Of a DNA stretch of 53,255 nt, positions 44,189 through 53,255 are shown in pieces. Each line of letters begins with the position of its first letter. Position 1 is the stretch's first letter. The position numbers were made by a program, and so were the translations under genes. A model generated the notes under the pieces. It was not told the DNA's origin. It ran no database searches and saw only the letters and a list, made by a program, of their open reading frames with translations. The DNA is from Cyanobacteria bacterium RM1_2_2 (GTDB lineage Bacteria; Cyanobacteriota; Cyanobacteriia; Elainellales; Elainellaceae), in assembly GCA_012033495.1 (NCBI GenBank), contig JAAUQT010000010.1, forward strand, positions 1 through 53,255, written 5' to 3'.

Positions 44189-45538
44189 ATGCTGGAAAGT
44201 TTGGGCAGAATACAGAATCCGCTGGTCAGAAGCTTGGTTGCAGGCGTGACGGTTGGCTCAACGGTCACAATGGCTGCCGCAATCATCCTTGGCATGACCA
44301 ATGCTAAAGAGAACACCGCGTATCGAGCAGCCTTGTATGCGGCGTTGGCAGGAGCAGGGAGCGGTGCTATTTTGGGGTTGCTTTATCCAGCCAAAGGCAA
44401 TCAACCTTCGACATCCACCCAACTGCAAGGGCGGACTCAACGAAGCAGTAACGAATCCTGGAAAGATTGGCGTAATTTTGTGGTGATTCGCAAGGTGAAA
44501 GAGAGCGAAGAAATTACCTCATTCTACTTGCAACCTGAGGATGGCAGAGATTTGCCAAACTTCCAGCCAGGTCAATTTCTCACCATCAAGCTAGATATTC
44601 CTGGACAAGCGAAACCTGTTGTCCGTACCTATTCTCTCTCAGATTATGCTGAGCCTTGTACACACTATCGTCTCTCTATTAAACGTGAACCGATGCCCGC
44701 TGGCACTAACTTCATGCCGGGACTCGTATCCAACTTCATGCATGATCACGTTCAAGAAGGTTCAGTCATTTCAGCTAAACCACCGAGCGGTAAATTTGTT
44801 TTAGATGTTCAAAAAACCTTGCCTGCCGTGTTGATCAGTAATGGTGTGGGTATCACCCCCATGATGAGCATGGCCAAAGCAGCAACGTTGCGCAATCCGC
44901 AGCGCTCGATCTGGTTTGTGCATGGGGCACGCGACGGACAATTTCACGCCTTTCGGGACGAAGTGACGGCGGTTGCTCAACGAAATCCTAACCTTCGCCT
45001 CCACTTTGCTTACAGTCGCCCGCAACCAGAGGATAGGGGACACTACCACAGCACAGGCTATGTGGATACGGCTCTGATTCGTGCACTGGTGCAGCAGGAT
45101 GCGGAATATTTCCTGTGTGGGTCTCCTGCGTTTATGCAATCTCTGAGGGAAGGGCTGAAAGCGGCAGGAGTGCCTGACAGTCAAGTATTCTTCGAGGCAT
45201 TCACAAAAGGGATCTCGACGGGGAACATCTCGACGAGAGCGGAAGCAGCCATTCCGACTCACTCTAATGGGGCAGGCAAGCGAGCAGAAATTGTATTCGC
45301 CCAGTCAGACACAACAGCAACTTGGCGTCCAGACGATGGCAGCCTGTTGGAATTTGCCGAAGCCAATGATTTGAACCCTCCCTATAGCTGTCGTCAAGGA
45401 ATCTGTGGCACTTGTGTGTGTCGCATTTTGGAAGGCGAAGTGGAGTATCAGGAAACGCCTGTTGCCGCAGTCGACGATGATTCTGTGCTGATTTGTATTT
45501 CTACGCCCAAAACTGCACGAGTTGTTCTTGATCTGTAA
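44189..45538 (+). CDS. Membrane-anchored FNR/[2Fe-2S] oxidoreductase
   Basis: This 449-residue three-part protein follows CTAGGAGTAAACC. Residues about 15-70 are two hydrophobic helices that anchor it. Residues about 90-350 are an FNR-type flavin/NAD domain: RTYSLSDY (FAD), GVGITPMMSMA (NAD) and YFLCGSPAFM. The C-terminal [2Fe-2S] domain has Cys401-X4-Cys406-X2-Cys409 and Cys436, a plant-ferredoxin cluster. Electrons would flow from NAD(P)H through FAD to the cluster and on to an unknown acceptor, possibly an oxygenase or hybrid-cluster partner. Its stop overlaps an in-frame ATG of the next gene (TAATG), but the real start of that gene is later. Confidence 0.92.
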   Translation: MLESLGRIQNPLVRSLVAGVTVGSTVTMAAAIILGMTNAKENTAYRAALYAALAGAGSGAILGLLYPAKGNQPSTSTQLQGRTQRSSNESWKDWRNFVVIRKVKESEEITSFYLQPEDGRDLPNFQPGQFLTIKLDIPGQAKPVVRTYSLSDYAEPCTHYRLSIKREPMPAGTNFMPGLVSNFMHDHVQEGSVISAKPPSGKFVLDVQKTLPAVLISNGVGITPMMSMAKAATLRNPQRSIWFVHGARDGQFHAFRDEVTAVAQRNPNLRLHFAYSRPQPEDRGHYHSTGYVDTALIRALVQQDAEYFLCGSPAFMQSLREGLKAAGVPDSQVFFEAFTKGISTGNISTRAEAAIPTHSNGAGKRAEIVFAQSDTTATWRPDDGSLLEFAEANDLNPPYSCRQGICGTCVCRILEGEVEYQETPVAAVDDDSVLICISTPKTARVVLDL

Positions 45539-45576
45539 TGCAAATAAGAAATCTAAATAAGAATAAGGAGAACAGT

Positions 45577-47115
45577 ATGTCGAATGATTATGACATTATC
45601 ATCATTGGTACTGGAGCAGGCGGAGGAACCCTTGCACATCGATTAGCGCCCAGTGGTAAACGAATTCTGGTATTAGAACGTGGCTCTTTCTTGCCGCGAG
45701 AAAAGGAGAATTGGGACACGGTGCAGGTATTTCAGCGCGATCGGTATCATACCTCAGAGACCTGGCAAGATCAGAACGGGCATGAGATCCATCCTGGAAC
45801 GGGCTATTGGGTGGGTGGTAATACAAAAGTGTATGGCGGCGCACTGTTTCGACTACGGGAACGAGACTTTGAAACGGTGGAGCATGAAGGAGGGATTTCG
45901 CCCGCCTGGCCGTTGAAGTACCGTGATCTTGAGCCGTATTACGAGGCGGCAGAAAAACTTTATCAAGTGCATGGTCAGCAAGGGCTTGATCCGACAGAGC
46001 CACAGCGACATGAAGATTATCCGTTTCCAGCCATCAGCCATGAGCCTCGGATTCAGGAAATTCACGATGCTCTCCAAACAAAGGGACTGCATCCGTTCTA
46101 TCTGCCGCTCGCCATTAAATTAAATGAAGTCAACCGCCTTTTTAGTGAATGTATTCGCTGCAACACTTGCGATGGGTTTCCCTGTTTGGTTCACGCTAAA
46201 TCCGATGCAGATGTGAATTGCATCCGGTCTGCGATCGTTCACGAAAATGTCACCTTAATCACTGAAGCCAAAGTTACCCGTCTGCACACTAGCCCGTCAG
46301 GACGAGAGGTGACGAGTGTAGAAGTCGAGCATGATGGTCAATCTCAACAGCTTTCAGCCGACATTGTGGTGGTGGCTTGCGGAGCCATTAACTCTGCGGC
46401 GCTCCTCCTTGGCTCTGCAAATGATCGGCATCCAAACGGTCTAGCGAACGGCTCAGATCAAGTTGGACGGAATTTTATGAAGCACCAAAATGGAGCGATT
46501 GTGGGTATTACTCGCAAGCCTAATTCCTCTGTTTTTCAGAAAACATTGGGAATCAATGATTTCTATTGGGGTGAACCCGGATTTGAATATCCCATGGGAC
46601 ACATTCAACTTTTGGGAAAGGTGAACAAAGATATGATTGCGCTGGATGCACCTAAGTTTGCACCGGGGATGGCGTTGGATGAAGTGGCTCACCGCTCTGT
46701 GGATTGGTGGTTGACGGCTGAAGATTTGCCTAGCTCCAATAATCGCGTGCAGGTGAAACAGCATCGAATTCACCTGGAATATACCGACAACAACACTAAA
46801 GCGTATGATCGCCTACTCGACCGCTGGACTCAGGTGTTGAAATCCATTCATTGCGGTGATACCATCCTGCCCTGTTCGCTTTACTTTCGCAAGCGCATTC
46901 CCCTTCAAGGTGTGGCCCATCAAGTCGGAACCTGCCGTTTTGGAACTGACCCGCAGACTGCGGTGTTAGATCTCAACTGCCGCACTCATGATGTAGATAA
47001 TCTCTATGTTGTAGACGGTAGCTTCTTTCCATCGAGCGGTGCGGTCAATCCGTCACTGACGATTATTGCCAATGCTCTCCGGGTGGGCGATCACCTGCTG
47101 GAACGCTTGAAATAG
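45577..47115 (+). CDS. GMC-family oxidoreductase
   Basis: I start at the ATG at 45577 (512 residues), preceded by AAGGAGAACAG; the ATG at 45538 would place the ribosome site inside the gene. IIIGTGAGGGTLAHRLA (residues 7-23) binds FAD. A central CIRCNTCDGFPCLVHAK cysteine cluster and FMKHQNG follow. The C-terminal part has HQVGTCRFG and VDGSFFPSSGAVNPSLT, where the GMC catalytic His and Asn are expected. Family members oxidise sugars or alcohols; glucose or gluconate dehydrogenase-type activity fits the neighbouring SDR and glucosidase genes. Confidence 0.92.
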   Translation: MSNDYDIIIIGTGAGGGTLAHRLAPSGKRILVLERGSFLPREKENWDTVQVFQRDRYHTSETWQDQNGHEIHPGTGYWVGGNTKVYGGALFRLRERDFETVEHEGGISPAWPLKYRDLEPYYEAAEKLYQVHGQQGLDPTEPQRHEDYPFPAISHEPRIQEIHDALQTKGLHPFYLPLAIKLNEVNRLFSECIRCNTCDGFPCLVHAKSDADVNCIRSAIVHENVTLITEAKVTRLHTSPSGREVTSVEVEHDGQSQQLSADIVVVACGAINSAALLLGSANDRHPNGLANGSDQVGRNFMKHQNGAIVGITRKPNSSVFQKTLGINDFYWGEPGFEYPMGHIQLLGKVNKDMIALDAPKFAPGMALDEVAHRSVDWWLTAEDLPSSNNRVQVKQHRIHLEYTDNNTKAYDRLLDRWTQVLKSIHCGDTILPCSLYFRKRIPLQGVAHQVGTCRFGTDPQTAVLDLNCRTHDVDNLYVVDGSFFPSSGAVNPSLTIIANALRVGDHLLERLK

Positions 47116-47194
47116 CGAAGGTTCTAAACGTAAGCAAGTTGCTGAAGCTGTGATCTAGTCATAGTGATTGATAATGAATGGTGAGCATTCCATC

Positions 47195-48277
47195 ATGAGA
47201 ATTCGTAAGTCTTTGCTCAAATCCCTGTTGATCGCTGGTGTGACGATTGTCATGATCACACATCCGTTCATCAATCTAATTGATCTGACGCCACGGCGTT
47301 GGCAAATTGGAGCGATGGTCAATGCGCAAGAAATTCCCTCCATTGCAGTTGAAGCTGTAGAGTCAATTGGTATGACGGTTTCGGATATGGATCGGGCCGT
47401 GGAATTTTATTCGCAGGTGTTGTCGTTTGAACAGATCAGTGATGTAGAAGTGTTGGGCCGCGAATACGAAGCTTTGCAGGGCTTATTTGGGGTGCGGATG
47501 CGGGTGGTACGCTTGCGGTTGGGGGCGGAAACCCTGACTCTGACGGAATATCTGACTCCGCAGGGAGATGCAATTCCAGCCGACTCGCGTAGCAATGATT
47601 TATGGTTTCAGCATGTGGCGATTGTTGTCAGCGATATGGATCGAGCCTACCAACATTTGCGGCAATATGACATTCAGCATGTGTCTACTGCACCGCAACA
47701 ATTACCCGCCTACCTCGAAGCCGCAGCAGGCATTAAGGCGTTCTATTTTCACGATCCCGATGGGCACAATCTGGAACTTATTCACTTTCCGCCAGACAAA
47801 GGCAACCCACGCTGGCAGCGCCCGACTCGTGAACTGTTTTTGGGCATCGACCATACGGCAATCGGGGTTTCTGACACTGACACCAGCTTGCGGTTTTACC
47901 AACTGCTAGGATTGGAACTGGCTGGCGAAAGTGAGAACTACGGCACTGAACAAGAACATCTCAACAATGTGTTTGGTGCCCGCCTCCAGATCAGCGGTTT
48001 AAGAGCCGCCATTGGGCCCGGAATTGAGTTGCTAGACTATCTAACACCAGCGGGAGGACGCCCCTATCCACCGGATGCAGCAGCAAACGATTTACTGCAC
48101 TGGGAAACCACCTTAGCTGTCAGCGATGCCGCTAGTGCTGCCCAGCGATTGCAGCTTCGTGACGTTCAGTTTGTTTCATCAGGTCTGGTGGAATTACCGG
48201 ATGAGGCGCTGGGCTTTCGCAGAGGTTTTTTAGTGAGAGATCCGGATGGTCATGTGCTGCGAATCGTGGAGCGATAG
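47195..48277 (+). CDS. Double-VOC-domain protein with N-terminal membrane segment
   Basis: I start at the ATG at 47195 (360 residues) because GGTGAG lies nine bases upstream; ATG 47174 or TTG 47168 are alternatives. KSLLKSLLIAGVTIVMITHPFI-like residues form a hydrophobic signal or anchor, then ALVNAQ-like MVNAQ suggests export. Two glyoxalase/dioxygenase (VOC) modules follow, at about 50-190 and 210-360. Each has a dimer of beta-alpha-beta-beta-beta units with MTVSDMDRAVEFYSQVL and DHTAIGVSDTDTSLRFYQLLG openings and FHDPDGHNLELI / VRDPDGHVLRIVE ends. The His and Glu residues fit metal binding. The substrate is unknown; the operon suggests a sugar-derived compound. Confidence 0.87.
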   Translation: MRIRKSLLKSLLIAGVTIVMITHPFINLIDLTPRRWQIGAMVNAQEIPSIAVEAVESIGMTVSDMDRAVEFYSQVLSFEQISDVEVLGREYEALQGLFGVRMRVVRLRLGAETLTLTEYLTPQGDAIPADSRSNDLWFQHVAIVVSDMDRAYQHLRQYDIQHVSTAPQQLPAYLEAAAGIKAFYFHDPDGHNLELIHFPPDKGNPRWQRPTRELFLGIDHTAIGVSDTDTSLRFYQLLGLELAGESENYGTEQEHLNNVFGARLQISGLRAAIGPGIELLDYLTPAGGRPYPPDAAANDLLHWETTLAVSDAASAAQRLQLRDVQFVSSGLVELPDEALGFRRGFLVRDPDGHVLRIVER

Positions 48278-48328
48278 ACTTTGAGAATCGGGATTGACCT
48301 GTAGAAGAGAACATAGGAGGGAACGTAG

Positions 48329-50980
48329 ATGACGGCTGAACAGAAGAGATTGCAGGAAAATCAGAATCACACGGCCCATTGGCGACGCTGGGGCCCGTAC
48401 TTAAGCGATCGGCAATGGGGAACAGTACGGGAGGATTATAGCCCCCACGGAACAGCCTGGGATTACTTTCCCCACGATCAAGCCCGATCGCGGGCCTACC
48501 GTTGGGGTGAAGATGGCATTGCCGGAATTTCTGATAACCATCAGCGTCTCTGTTTTGCCCTTGCCCTATGGAATGGGGAAGATGCGATTTTGAAGGAGCG
48601 GCTGTTTGGGCTAACGGGCAGTGAGGGCAATCATGGCGAAGATGTCAAAGAATATTACTTCTACCTGGACAACACGCCGACGCACTCCTACATGAAAGCG
48701 CTCTACAAATATCCCCATCAGGCTTTCCCCTACGATCAGTTGGTGACAGAGAACCGTCACAGGAACCGTCACGAGCCAGAATTTGAGTTGCTGCATACGG
48801 GAGTATTTGAGGACAATCGTTATTTTGACGTGTTTATCGAGTATGCTAAACAGTCGGCTGAGGATATTTTAATTCAAATCACTGCGATTAACCGAGGAAC
48901 AGAGGCAAGAGTCCTGCATGTTCTACCGACTCTCTGGTTTCGCAACACCTGGTCGTGGAATGGCGATACAACTAAGCCCACGTTACAGAAGGAGATCTCG
49001 AATGCGGGCAGTAATATCATTTGCGCATCCCATCCGACGCTAGGAAAACGCTGGCTATATGCTCCTAGTGATGCAGAACTTTTGTTTGCTGAGAATGAAA
49101 CGAACTACAAACGCTTGTTTGGTACGCTGAATACTTCAGATTATGTCAAAGATGGGATTAATGACTACCTTGTGCAAGGCAACAAAACAGCAGTTAATCC
49201 TGATTTAATCGGAACAAAGGTAGCCGTGCATTGTGAACTAACGCTGGCACCGAATGAAACTAAAACAATTCAGTTGCGGTTAACCGATATACCTGACTTA
49301 GCCGAACCGTTTGACGACTCATTCCAGGTAGCGTTCGCAACTCGTAAACGAGAAGCCGACGAGTTTTATCACAGTATAGTTCCTGCATCCATTCGCGAAG
49401 ATAGGCGAAATATCCAGCGGCAGGCGTTTGCCGGAATGCTTTGGAGTAAGCAATTTTATCATTATGTGGTGGAAGATTGGCTGAAGGGCGATCGCTCGAC
49501 GCCTCAACCCCCGCCGGAACGGAAACAAGGCAGAAATCAGGAGTGGTTTCACCTCTACACGGATGATATTCTCTCGATGCCTGACAAATGGGAATATCCC
49601 TGGTTTGCTGCCTGGGATCTGGCGTTTCACTGTATCCCTCTGGCGATGATTGATCCTGATTTTGCTAAGTATCAGTTGGATGTGCTGACGCGAGAATGGT
49701 ATATGCACCCAAACGGGCAAATTCCAGCCTATGAGTGGGCATTGGGGGATGTGAACCCTCCCGTTCACGCTTGGGCGACATGGCGCGTCTATCAGATTGA
49801 GCAATCGATGACAGGACGAGCCGATCGACAGTTCTTGGAGCGGGTGTTTCAAAAGCTGATGCTGAATTTTACCTGGTGGGTGAATCGCAAAGATGTAGAA
49901 GGCAAGAATGTGTTTCAGGGCGGATTCTTGGGCTTAGATAACATTGGTGTGTTCGATCGCAGCGCCACTCTGCCCACAGGCGGTCATATTGACCAGTCGG
50001 ATGGCACCAGTTGGATGGGGATGTATTGCCTAAACATGCTGACCATCGCCCTAGAATTAGCCAAAATCAACCCCGTTTACGAAGACATCGCCACCAAGTT
50101 TTTTGAACACTTTCTCTACATTGCCGATGCCATGAACCACATTGGTAATCTGGAAGGTGCGCTGTGGAATGAGGAAGAAGGATTTTATTACGACGTGCTG
50201 CATCTGCCAGATGATCGCCAAATTGAACTGAAGGTGCGGTCAATGGTAGGGTTAATTCCCTTGTTTGCCGTGGCAACCTTGGAACCTGAAACGCTGCAAC
50301 AACTTCCTGCTTTCAAAAAACGGCTGAATTGGTTTATCCAACATCGTCCTGATTTGCGGCGGAATGTGGCTTGCATGGAAACGAAAGGGATGCAGGCGCG
50401 GCGATTATTGGCAATCGTTTCCCGCGATAAACTACGACGGATTTTGCAAACGATGCTGGACGAACGAGAATTTTTAGGAGATTACGGCATCCGCGCCATT
50501 TCCCGTTGCCATGCTGAGCATCCGTATATTTTTGAGGCGAACGGAACGCAATTTCGCGTCGATTATGAACCAGCCGAATCGACCAGTGGTTTATTTGGCG
50601 GTAATTCCAACTGGCGCGGGCCGGTTTGGTTTCCGGTCAACTTCCTCCTGATTGAATCGCTGCAAATGTTTCACGATTACCTGGGAGATGAATTTAAGGT
50701 GGAATGTCCTACGGGATCGGGGCAAATGCTGACGTTGCGGGAAGTGGCAACAGAGCTTTCCCAGCGGTTGATCCGAACCTTCTTGAGGGATTCAACCGGA
50801 AAACGCCCCGTTTATGGCGGTACTGACAAATTTCAGGCTGATCCACACTGGCGAGATTTGATCTTGTTCTACGAATACTTTCATGGCGATAATGGCGCGG
50901 GTATTGGCGCGAGCCATCAGACTGGATGGACGGGGTTAGTTGCTCAACTGATTCAACAGTGTGGTGAGCTTGAGGAATAA
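48329..50980 (+). CDS. GH63-type glucosidase (MGH1-like domain)
   Basis: The 883-residue protein has the best ribosome site in the window (AGGAGGGAACGTAG). The N-terminal half (about 1-400) is a beta-sandwich region with [21 protein letters not shown]. The C-terminal (alpha/alpha)6 part has the family stretches [50 protein letters not shown] and [14 protein letters not shown]. No signal peptide is present, so it works in the cytosol. Bacterial members hydrolyse glucosyl- or mannosyl-glycerate or other alpha-glucosides; the exact substrate cannot be read. Position after SDR, aquaporin and GMC genes suggests a compatible-solute or glucoside pathway. Confidence 0.9.
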   Translation: MTAEQKRLQENQNHTAHWRRWGPYLSDRQWGTVREDYSPHGTAWDYFPHDQARSRAYRWGEDGIAGISDNHQRLCFALALWNGEDAILKERLFGLTGSEGNHGEDVKEYYFYLDNTPTHSYMKALYKYPHQAFPYDQLVTENRHRNRHEPEFELLHTGVFEDNRYFDVFIEYAKQSAEDILIQITAINRGTEARVLHVLPTLWFRNTWSWNGDTTKPTLQKEISNAGSNIICASHPTLGKRWLYAPSDAELLFAENETNYKRLFGTLNTSDYVKDGINDYLVQGNKTAVNPDLIGTKVAVHCELTLAPNETKTIQLRLTDIPDLAEPFDDSFQVAFATRKREADEFYHSIVPASIREDRRNIQRQAFAGMLWSKQFYHYVVEDWLKGDRSTPQPPPERKQGRNQEWFHLYTDDILSMPDKWEYPWFAAWDLAFHCIPLAMIDPDFAKYQLDVLTREWYMHPNGQIPAYEWALGDVNPPVHAWATWRVYQIEQSMTGRADRQFLERVFQKLMLNFTWWVNRKDVEGKNVFQGGFLGLDNIGVFDRSATLPTGGHIDQSDGTSWMGMYCLNMLTIALELAKINPVYEDIATKFFEHFLYIADAMNHIGNLEGALWNEEEGFYYDVLHLPDDRQIELKVRSMVGLIPLFAVATLEPETLQQLPAFKKRLNWFIQHRPDLRRNVACMETKGMQARRLLAIVSRDKLRRILQTMLDEREFLGDYGIRAISRCHAEHPYIFEANGTQFRVDYEPAESTSGLFGGNSNWRGPVWFPVNFLLIESLQMFHDYLGDEFKVECPTGSGQMLTLREVATELSQRLIRTFLRDSTGKRPVYGGTDKFQADPHWRDLILFYEYFHGDNGAGIGASHQTGWTGLVAQLIQQCGELEE

Positions 50981-51336
50981 TAGCACTGTCTATGTTGATG
51001 GAACATTTGATATCGCTAAAGTGATACTATCATCGCTGCCACTCGCTTGCTTAGGACTTTGGAGCGGATGGAGGTTTGGGGGCTGTCTCCCAGTTCGGGA
51101 TGCCCTTCCTAAACCCCTTCTCAACTAATCTGCCGACTGTTACATAAATCACATAAATTACATAAACACTGATGTGCTTTCCCAGCCACTCTATTGACCT
51201 CGCGTTATTCACCTCATGCTATTGACTTAAAGACAGGCGCAAGATCTCACTGTTTCTCCGTTACTGTTTACCATTCAGTTACCGTTTAATTACCGTTTAA
51301 TTCAACTTACCCTTCAATTCAACAACAGCGAAAAAC
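50981..51336. other. Convergent intergenic region
   Basis: About 355 bp between the GH63 stop and the permease stop. No gene. CATAAATCACATAAATTACATAAA and GTTACCGTTTAATTACCGTTTAATTC are simple direct repeats. No strong T-tailed hairpin was seen. Confidence 0.4.
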
Positions 51337-52782
51337 CTATCCTTCAAATTCGGCTTCCGCTTCCGCCACTGCCTCGCCAGACCCTAAATTTTGCGGCAAG
51401 AGCCAACTCAACAGAATTGCAGTCAACCCTCCCGTTGAAATCGCAGAACCAAACAGGTTCTTGATCAAGGCTGGCTTGTCGTTAAACAATTCTGGAGCAT
51501 ACACCACACCTAAACCTAAACCGAGCGAAACTGCCACGATGATCATGGAGCGTCGATCAAGCCCAGCCGAAGCCACAATGTTTAGCCCCGCCACGGCAAT
51601 CGAGCCGAACATCACGAGGGTTGCACCGCCCAAGACAGGCTGAGGGAGGGCTTGAAACACCCCACCCACAATCGGAACCAAGCCTAGGAGCGCAAAAATA
51701 CCGGCGACATAGAAACCAACGTAACGGCTGCCCACGCCCGTCATTTGAATGACGCCATTGTTTTGGCTGAAGGTGGTGTTCGGGAAGGTATTCAGCACTG
51801 CTGCAATCAGCGAATTCACGCCATCGCCAAGCACACCGCCTTTAATTCGCCGCACATAAAGCGAGCCTTTAACGGGTTCTCCTGAAACGGCGGAGGTGGC
51901 TGTCAAATCTCCTACGGTTTCAATTGCAGTCAAAACGTACAGCAGAATGAACGGCAAGAATGCGCCCCAATTGAAGCTCATGCCATAGCGGAACGGAATC
52001 GGCAACCTGATCCAAGGTAATTGGCTGAGCGAACTGAAATCTACAATTCCTAAAAAGAGCGAAACAATGTAGCCCGCCGCCAGCCCAATGGCAATCGCCC
52101 CCATCCGCAAAAAGCGATTGCTCGACAGCGTTAAAACCACCACTAGCAGCAGCACCATGCCGCCAAGAGCCAAATTTTGGACGCTGCCAAAGCTGCCATC
52201 ATTTCGCGCTAGGGCTGCGGCTCCGCCTGCCAAACTAATGATGCCAGTTTTGATCAACCCCAAGCCAATGATCATCACCACTGAGCCAGAAACGATGGGT
52301 GTGATGATTTTCCCCATTAGATGTAGGAATCGGCTCAGAATAATTTCGACAAAAGCGCCGAAGAAACAAACGCCGAAAATTAAAGCTAGAGCTTGTTCAG
52401 GCGAACTTCCACCTTGCAGCGCCACTGTGCCCACGCCGAGAATGGGGCCTAGAAATGCAAAGCTAGTTCCTTGTAGGCTGAGCAGCCCGGAACCGACAGG
52501 GCCGATCTTTTTGCATTGAATGAACGTGCAGATTCCAGATGCAAACAGTGACATGCTAATCAGGTAGCTCGTGTTTGCTGCATCTAACCCTAAACTCGTG
52601 CAAATAATCAGCGGTGGAGTGATGATACCGACAAAAGCAGCTAGGACGTGCTGAAATGCTACAAAGATAGATTCTGCAACAGGAGGCTTATCGGTTAAAC
52701 CATATAAAAGCTCTGATTTGCCCGGCAATTTCTCAGTCTCCTGAGCAGTTTCTAAAACAAGATCCTCGTTTGTTTGTGTCAT
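51337..52782 (-). CDS. NCS2-family xanthine/urate permease
   Basis: The 481-residue protein has about 14 membrane helices. Helix 1 has AFQHVLAAF with the family His. TAIETVGDLTATS (Glu288) is the substrate-site helix. QNNGVIQMTGVGSRYVG (Gln340-Gly356) is the diagnostic motif of the xanthine/urate branch (XanQ/UapA type), distinct from the uracil branch. It should import xanthine or urate with protons or sodium across the plasma membrane. It lies 9 kb from, and on the same strand as, the urate-degradation genes, with the SDR-to-GH63 operon between. The ATG is preceded by CAGGCTATAGGT. Confidence 0.92.
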   Translation of the reverse strand: MTQTNEDLVLETAQETEKLPGKSELLYGLTDKPPVAESIFVAFQHVLAAFVGIITPPLIICTSLGLDAANTSYLISMSLFASGICTFIQCKKIGPVGSGLLSLQGTSFAFLGPILGVGTVALQGGSSPEQALALIFGVCFFGAFVEIILSRFLHLMGKIITPIVSGSVVMIIGLGLIKTGIISLAGGAAALARNDGSFGSVQNLALGGMVLLLVVVLTLSSNRFLRMGAIAIGLAAGYIVSLFLGIVDFSSLSQLPWIRLPIPFRYGMSFNWGAFLPFILLYVLTAIETVGDLTATSAVSGEPVKGSLYVRRIKGGVLGDGVNSLIAAVLNTFPNTTFSQNNGVIQMTGVGSRYVGFYVAGIFALLGLVPIVGGVFQALPQPVLGGATLVMFGSIAVAGLNIVASAGLDRRSMIIVAVSLGLGLGVVYAPELFNDKPALIKNLFGSAISTGGLTAILLSWLLPQNLGSGEAVAEAEAEFEG

Positions 52783-53255
52783 ACCTATAGCCTGAATGTT
52801 GCTGAAAGCGTGTCTCCTAACATAAGCAATCAGTACCTAGTCTTTTGTTAAATTTGATACGAAAAACATTGGATCGTCCGACATTTCCTACTGACATTTT
52901 GGCTTTATTTGCTGGTGAAAGCGCTCAGTTGAACCAAGTTAGCGTGAGGTGGTTTTTGGCTGTGTTCAATCTAGGGCGCGTCATCCATGAAGGGTCAGCG
53001 CAGCATCAGCCGGATCGGGCCCGTTCCCCCAAACAGGCGCTACCGTGTCGTTCTGACTACAAGACTCATTGTTCGGCTTCGCCTCACGCGACTCTTCAAG
53101 CGACGCTGACCTTTCAGCTACAGCGCGGGGGTTCCCGTCTACTAACTAAACCCTTGAGCGTAGTAGAAACGCGGGTATTTGTCAGAAATCAGGCGTTGAA
53201 AGGAAGTATGAATCCTGTATGAATTTGGAGCCAAATCCTTAAGGAACGGGAATTC
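52783..53255. other. Terminal region, possible transposon remnant
   Basis: No intact gene. The 52845-53222 frame is not a convincing protein, but its end (LSVVETRVF..LKGSMNPV, then in another frame YEFGAKSLRNGN) is reminiscent of the C-terminal end of TnpB/IS1341-type proteins. A one-base shift separates the two parts. CTAGGGCGCGTCATCCAT (52971-52988) resembles 26351-26368. The last six bases are GAATTC. Promoter elements for the permease are expected near 52800. Confidence 0.3.

Overview
The window reads as cyanobacterial DNA. Markers are an acyl-lipid delta-12 desaturase (DesA), an HHL1-like protein, a DASH cryptochrome, a CyRepA1-type plasmid replication protein and short palindromic intergenic repeats of the kind common in filamentous cyanobacteria. 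A Leptolyngbya-like, non-heterocystous host is a guess, not a demonstration. A Rep protein, an iteron-rich putative origin and a parAB locus lie together at about 26.2-34.7 kb, so the sequence is probably a large plasmid or a plasmid-derived chromosomal segment. No rRNA, tRNA, CRISPR array or intact insertion sequence was found.

Layout. 0.4-2.3 kb: a lipocalin-like unknown and a flavin monooxygenase (minus), bracketed by two diverged copies of a repeat of about 200 bp. 3.1-4.3 kb: a ChrA chromate transporter preceded by six 19-bp tandem repeats. 4.5-9.4 kb (minus): two paralogous membrane histidine kinases, one OmpR-type regulator and one receiver-only regulator. 10.2-24.9 kb (plus): a large glycosylation locus with three MurG-like glycosyltransferase paralogs, two GT2 paralogs, one GT4, an MsbA-type ABC exporter, a sugar-nucleotide epimerase, an aldo/keto reductase, a histidine phosphatase and a DszC/SfnB-like flavin enzyme. 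24.9-34.7 kb (minus): the plasmid backbone, with two unknown proteins, parB, parA, an EamA transporter, a small unknown, CyRepA1 and the repeat-rich putative origin. 34.7-39.7 kb: DASH cryptochrome, a small basic protein, desA and the HHL1-like gene. 39.8-42.0 kb (minus): a complete urate-to-allantoin operon (hpxO-type urate hydroxylase, uraH, uraD). A matching NCS2 xanthine/urate permease lies at 51.3-52.8 kb. 42.5-51.0 kb (plus): an operon-like run of SDR, aquaporin, membrane-anchored FNR/[2Fe-2S] reductase, GMC oxidoreductase, double VOC protein and a GH63-type glucosidase.

How the genes may work together. The glycosylation locus has no Wzx/Wzy-like genes and has a single MsbA-like exporter. 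Multiple MurG/GT28-type enzymes often act on lipid acceptors, so a flipped or exported multi-sugar glycolipid is a plausible product (inference). The urate genes plus the permease form a purine-salvage module for nitrogen. The SDR-to-GH63 run looks like a module for hydrolysing a glucoside and oxidising the released sugar or polyol, with an aquaporin for a small neutral solute (inference).

Four genes between 18 and 28.1 kb (GT4, ABC exporter, epimerase, parA) each carry one -1 frameshift, and inserting one base restores a full-length protein. parA should be essential for plasmid stability and the rest of each gene is intact, so sequencing or assembly error is at least as likely as gene decay.
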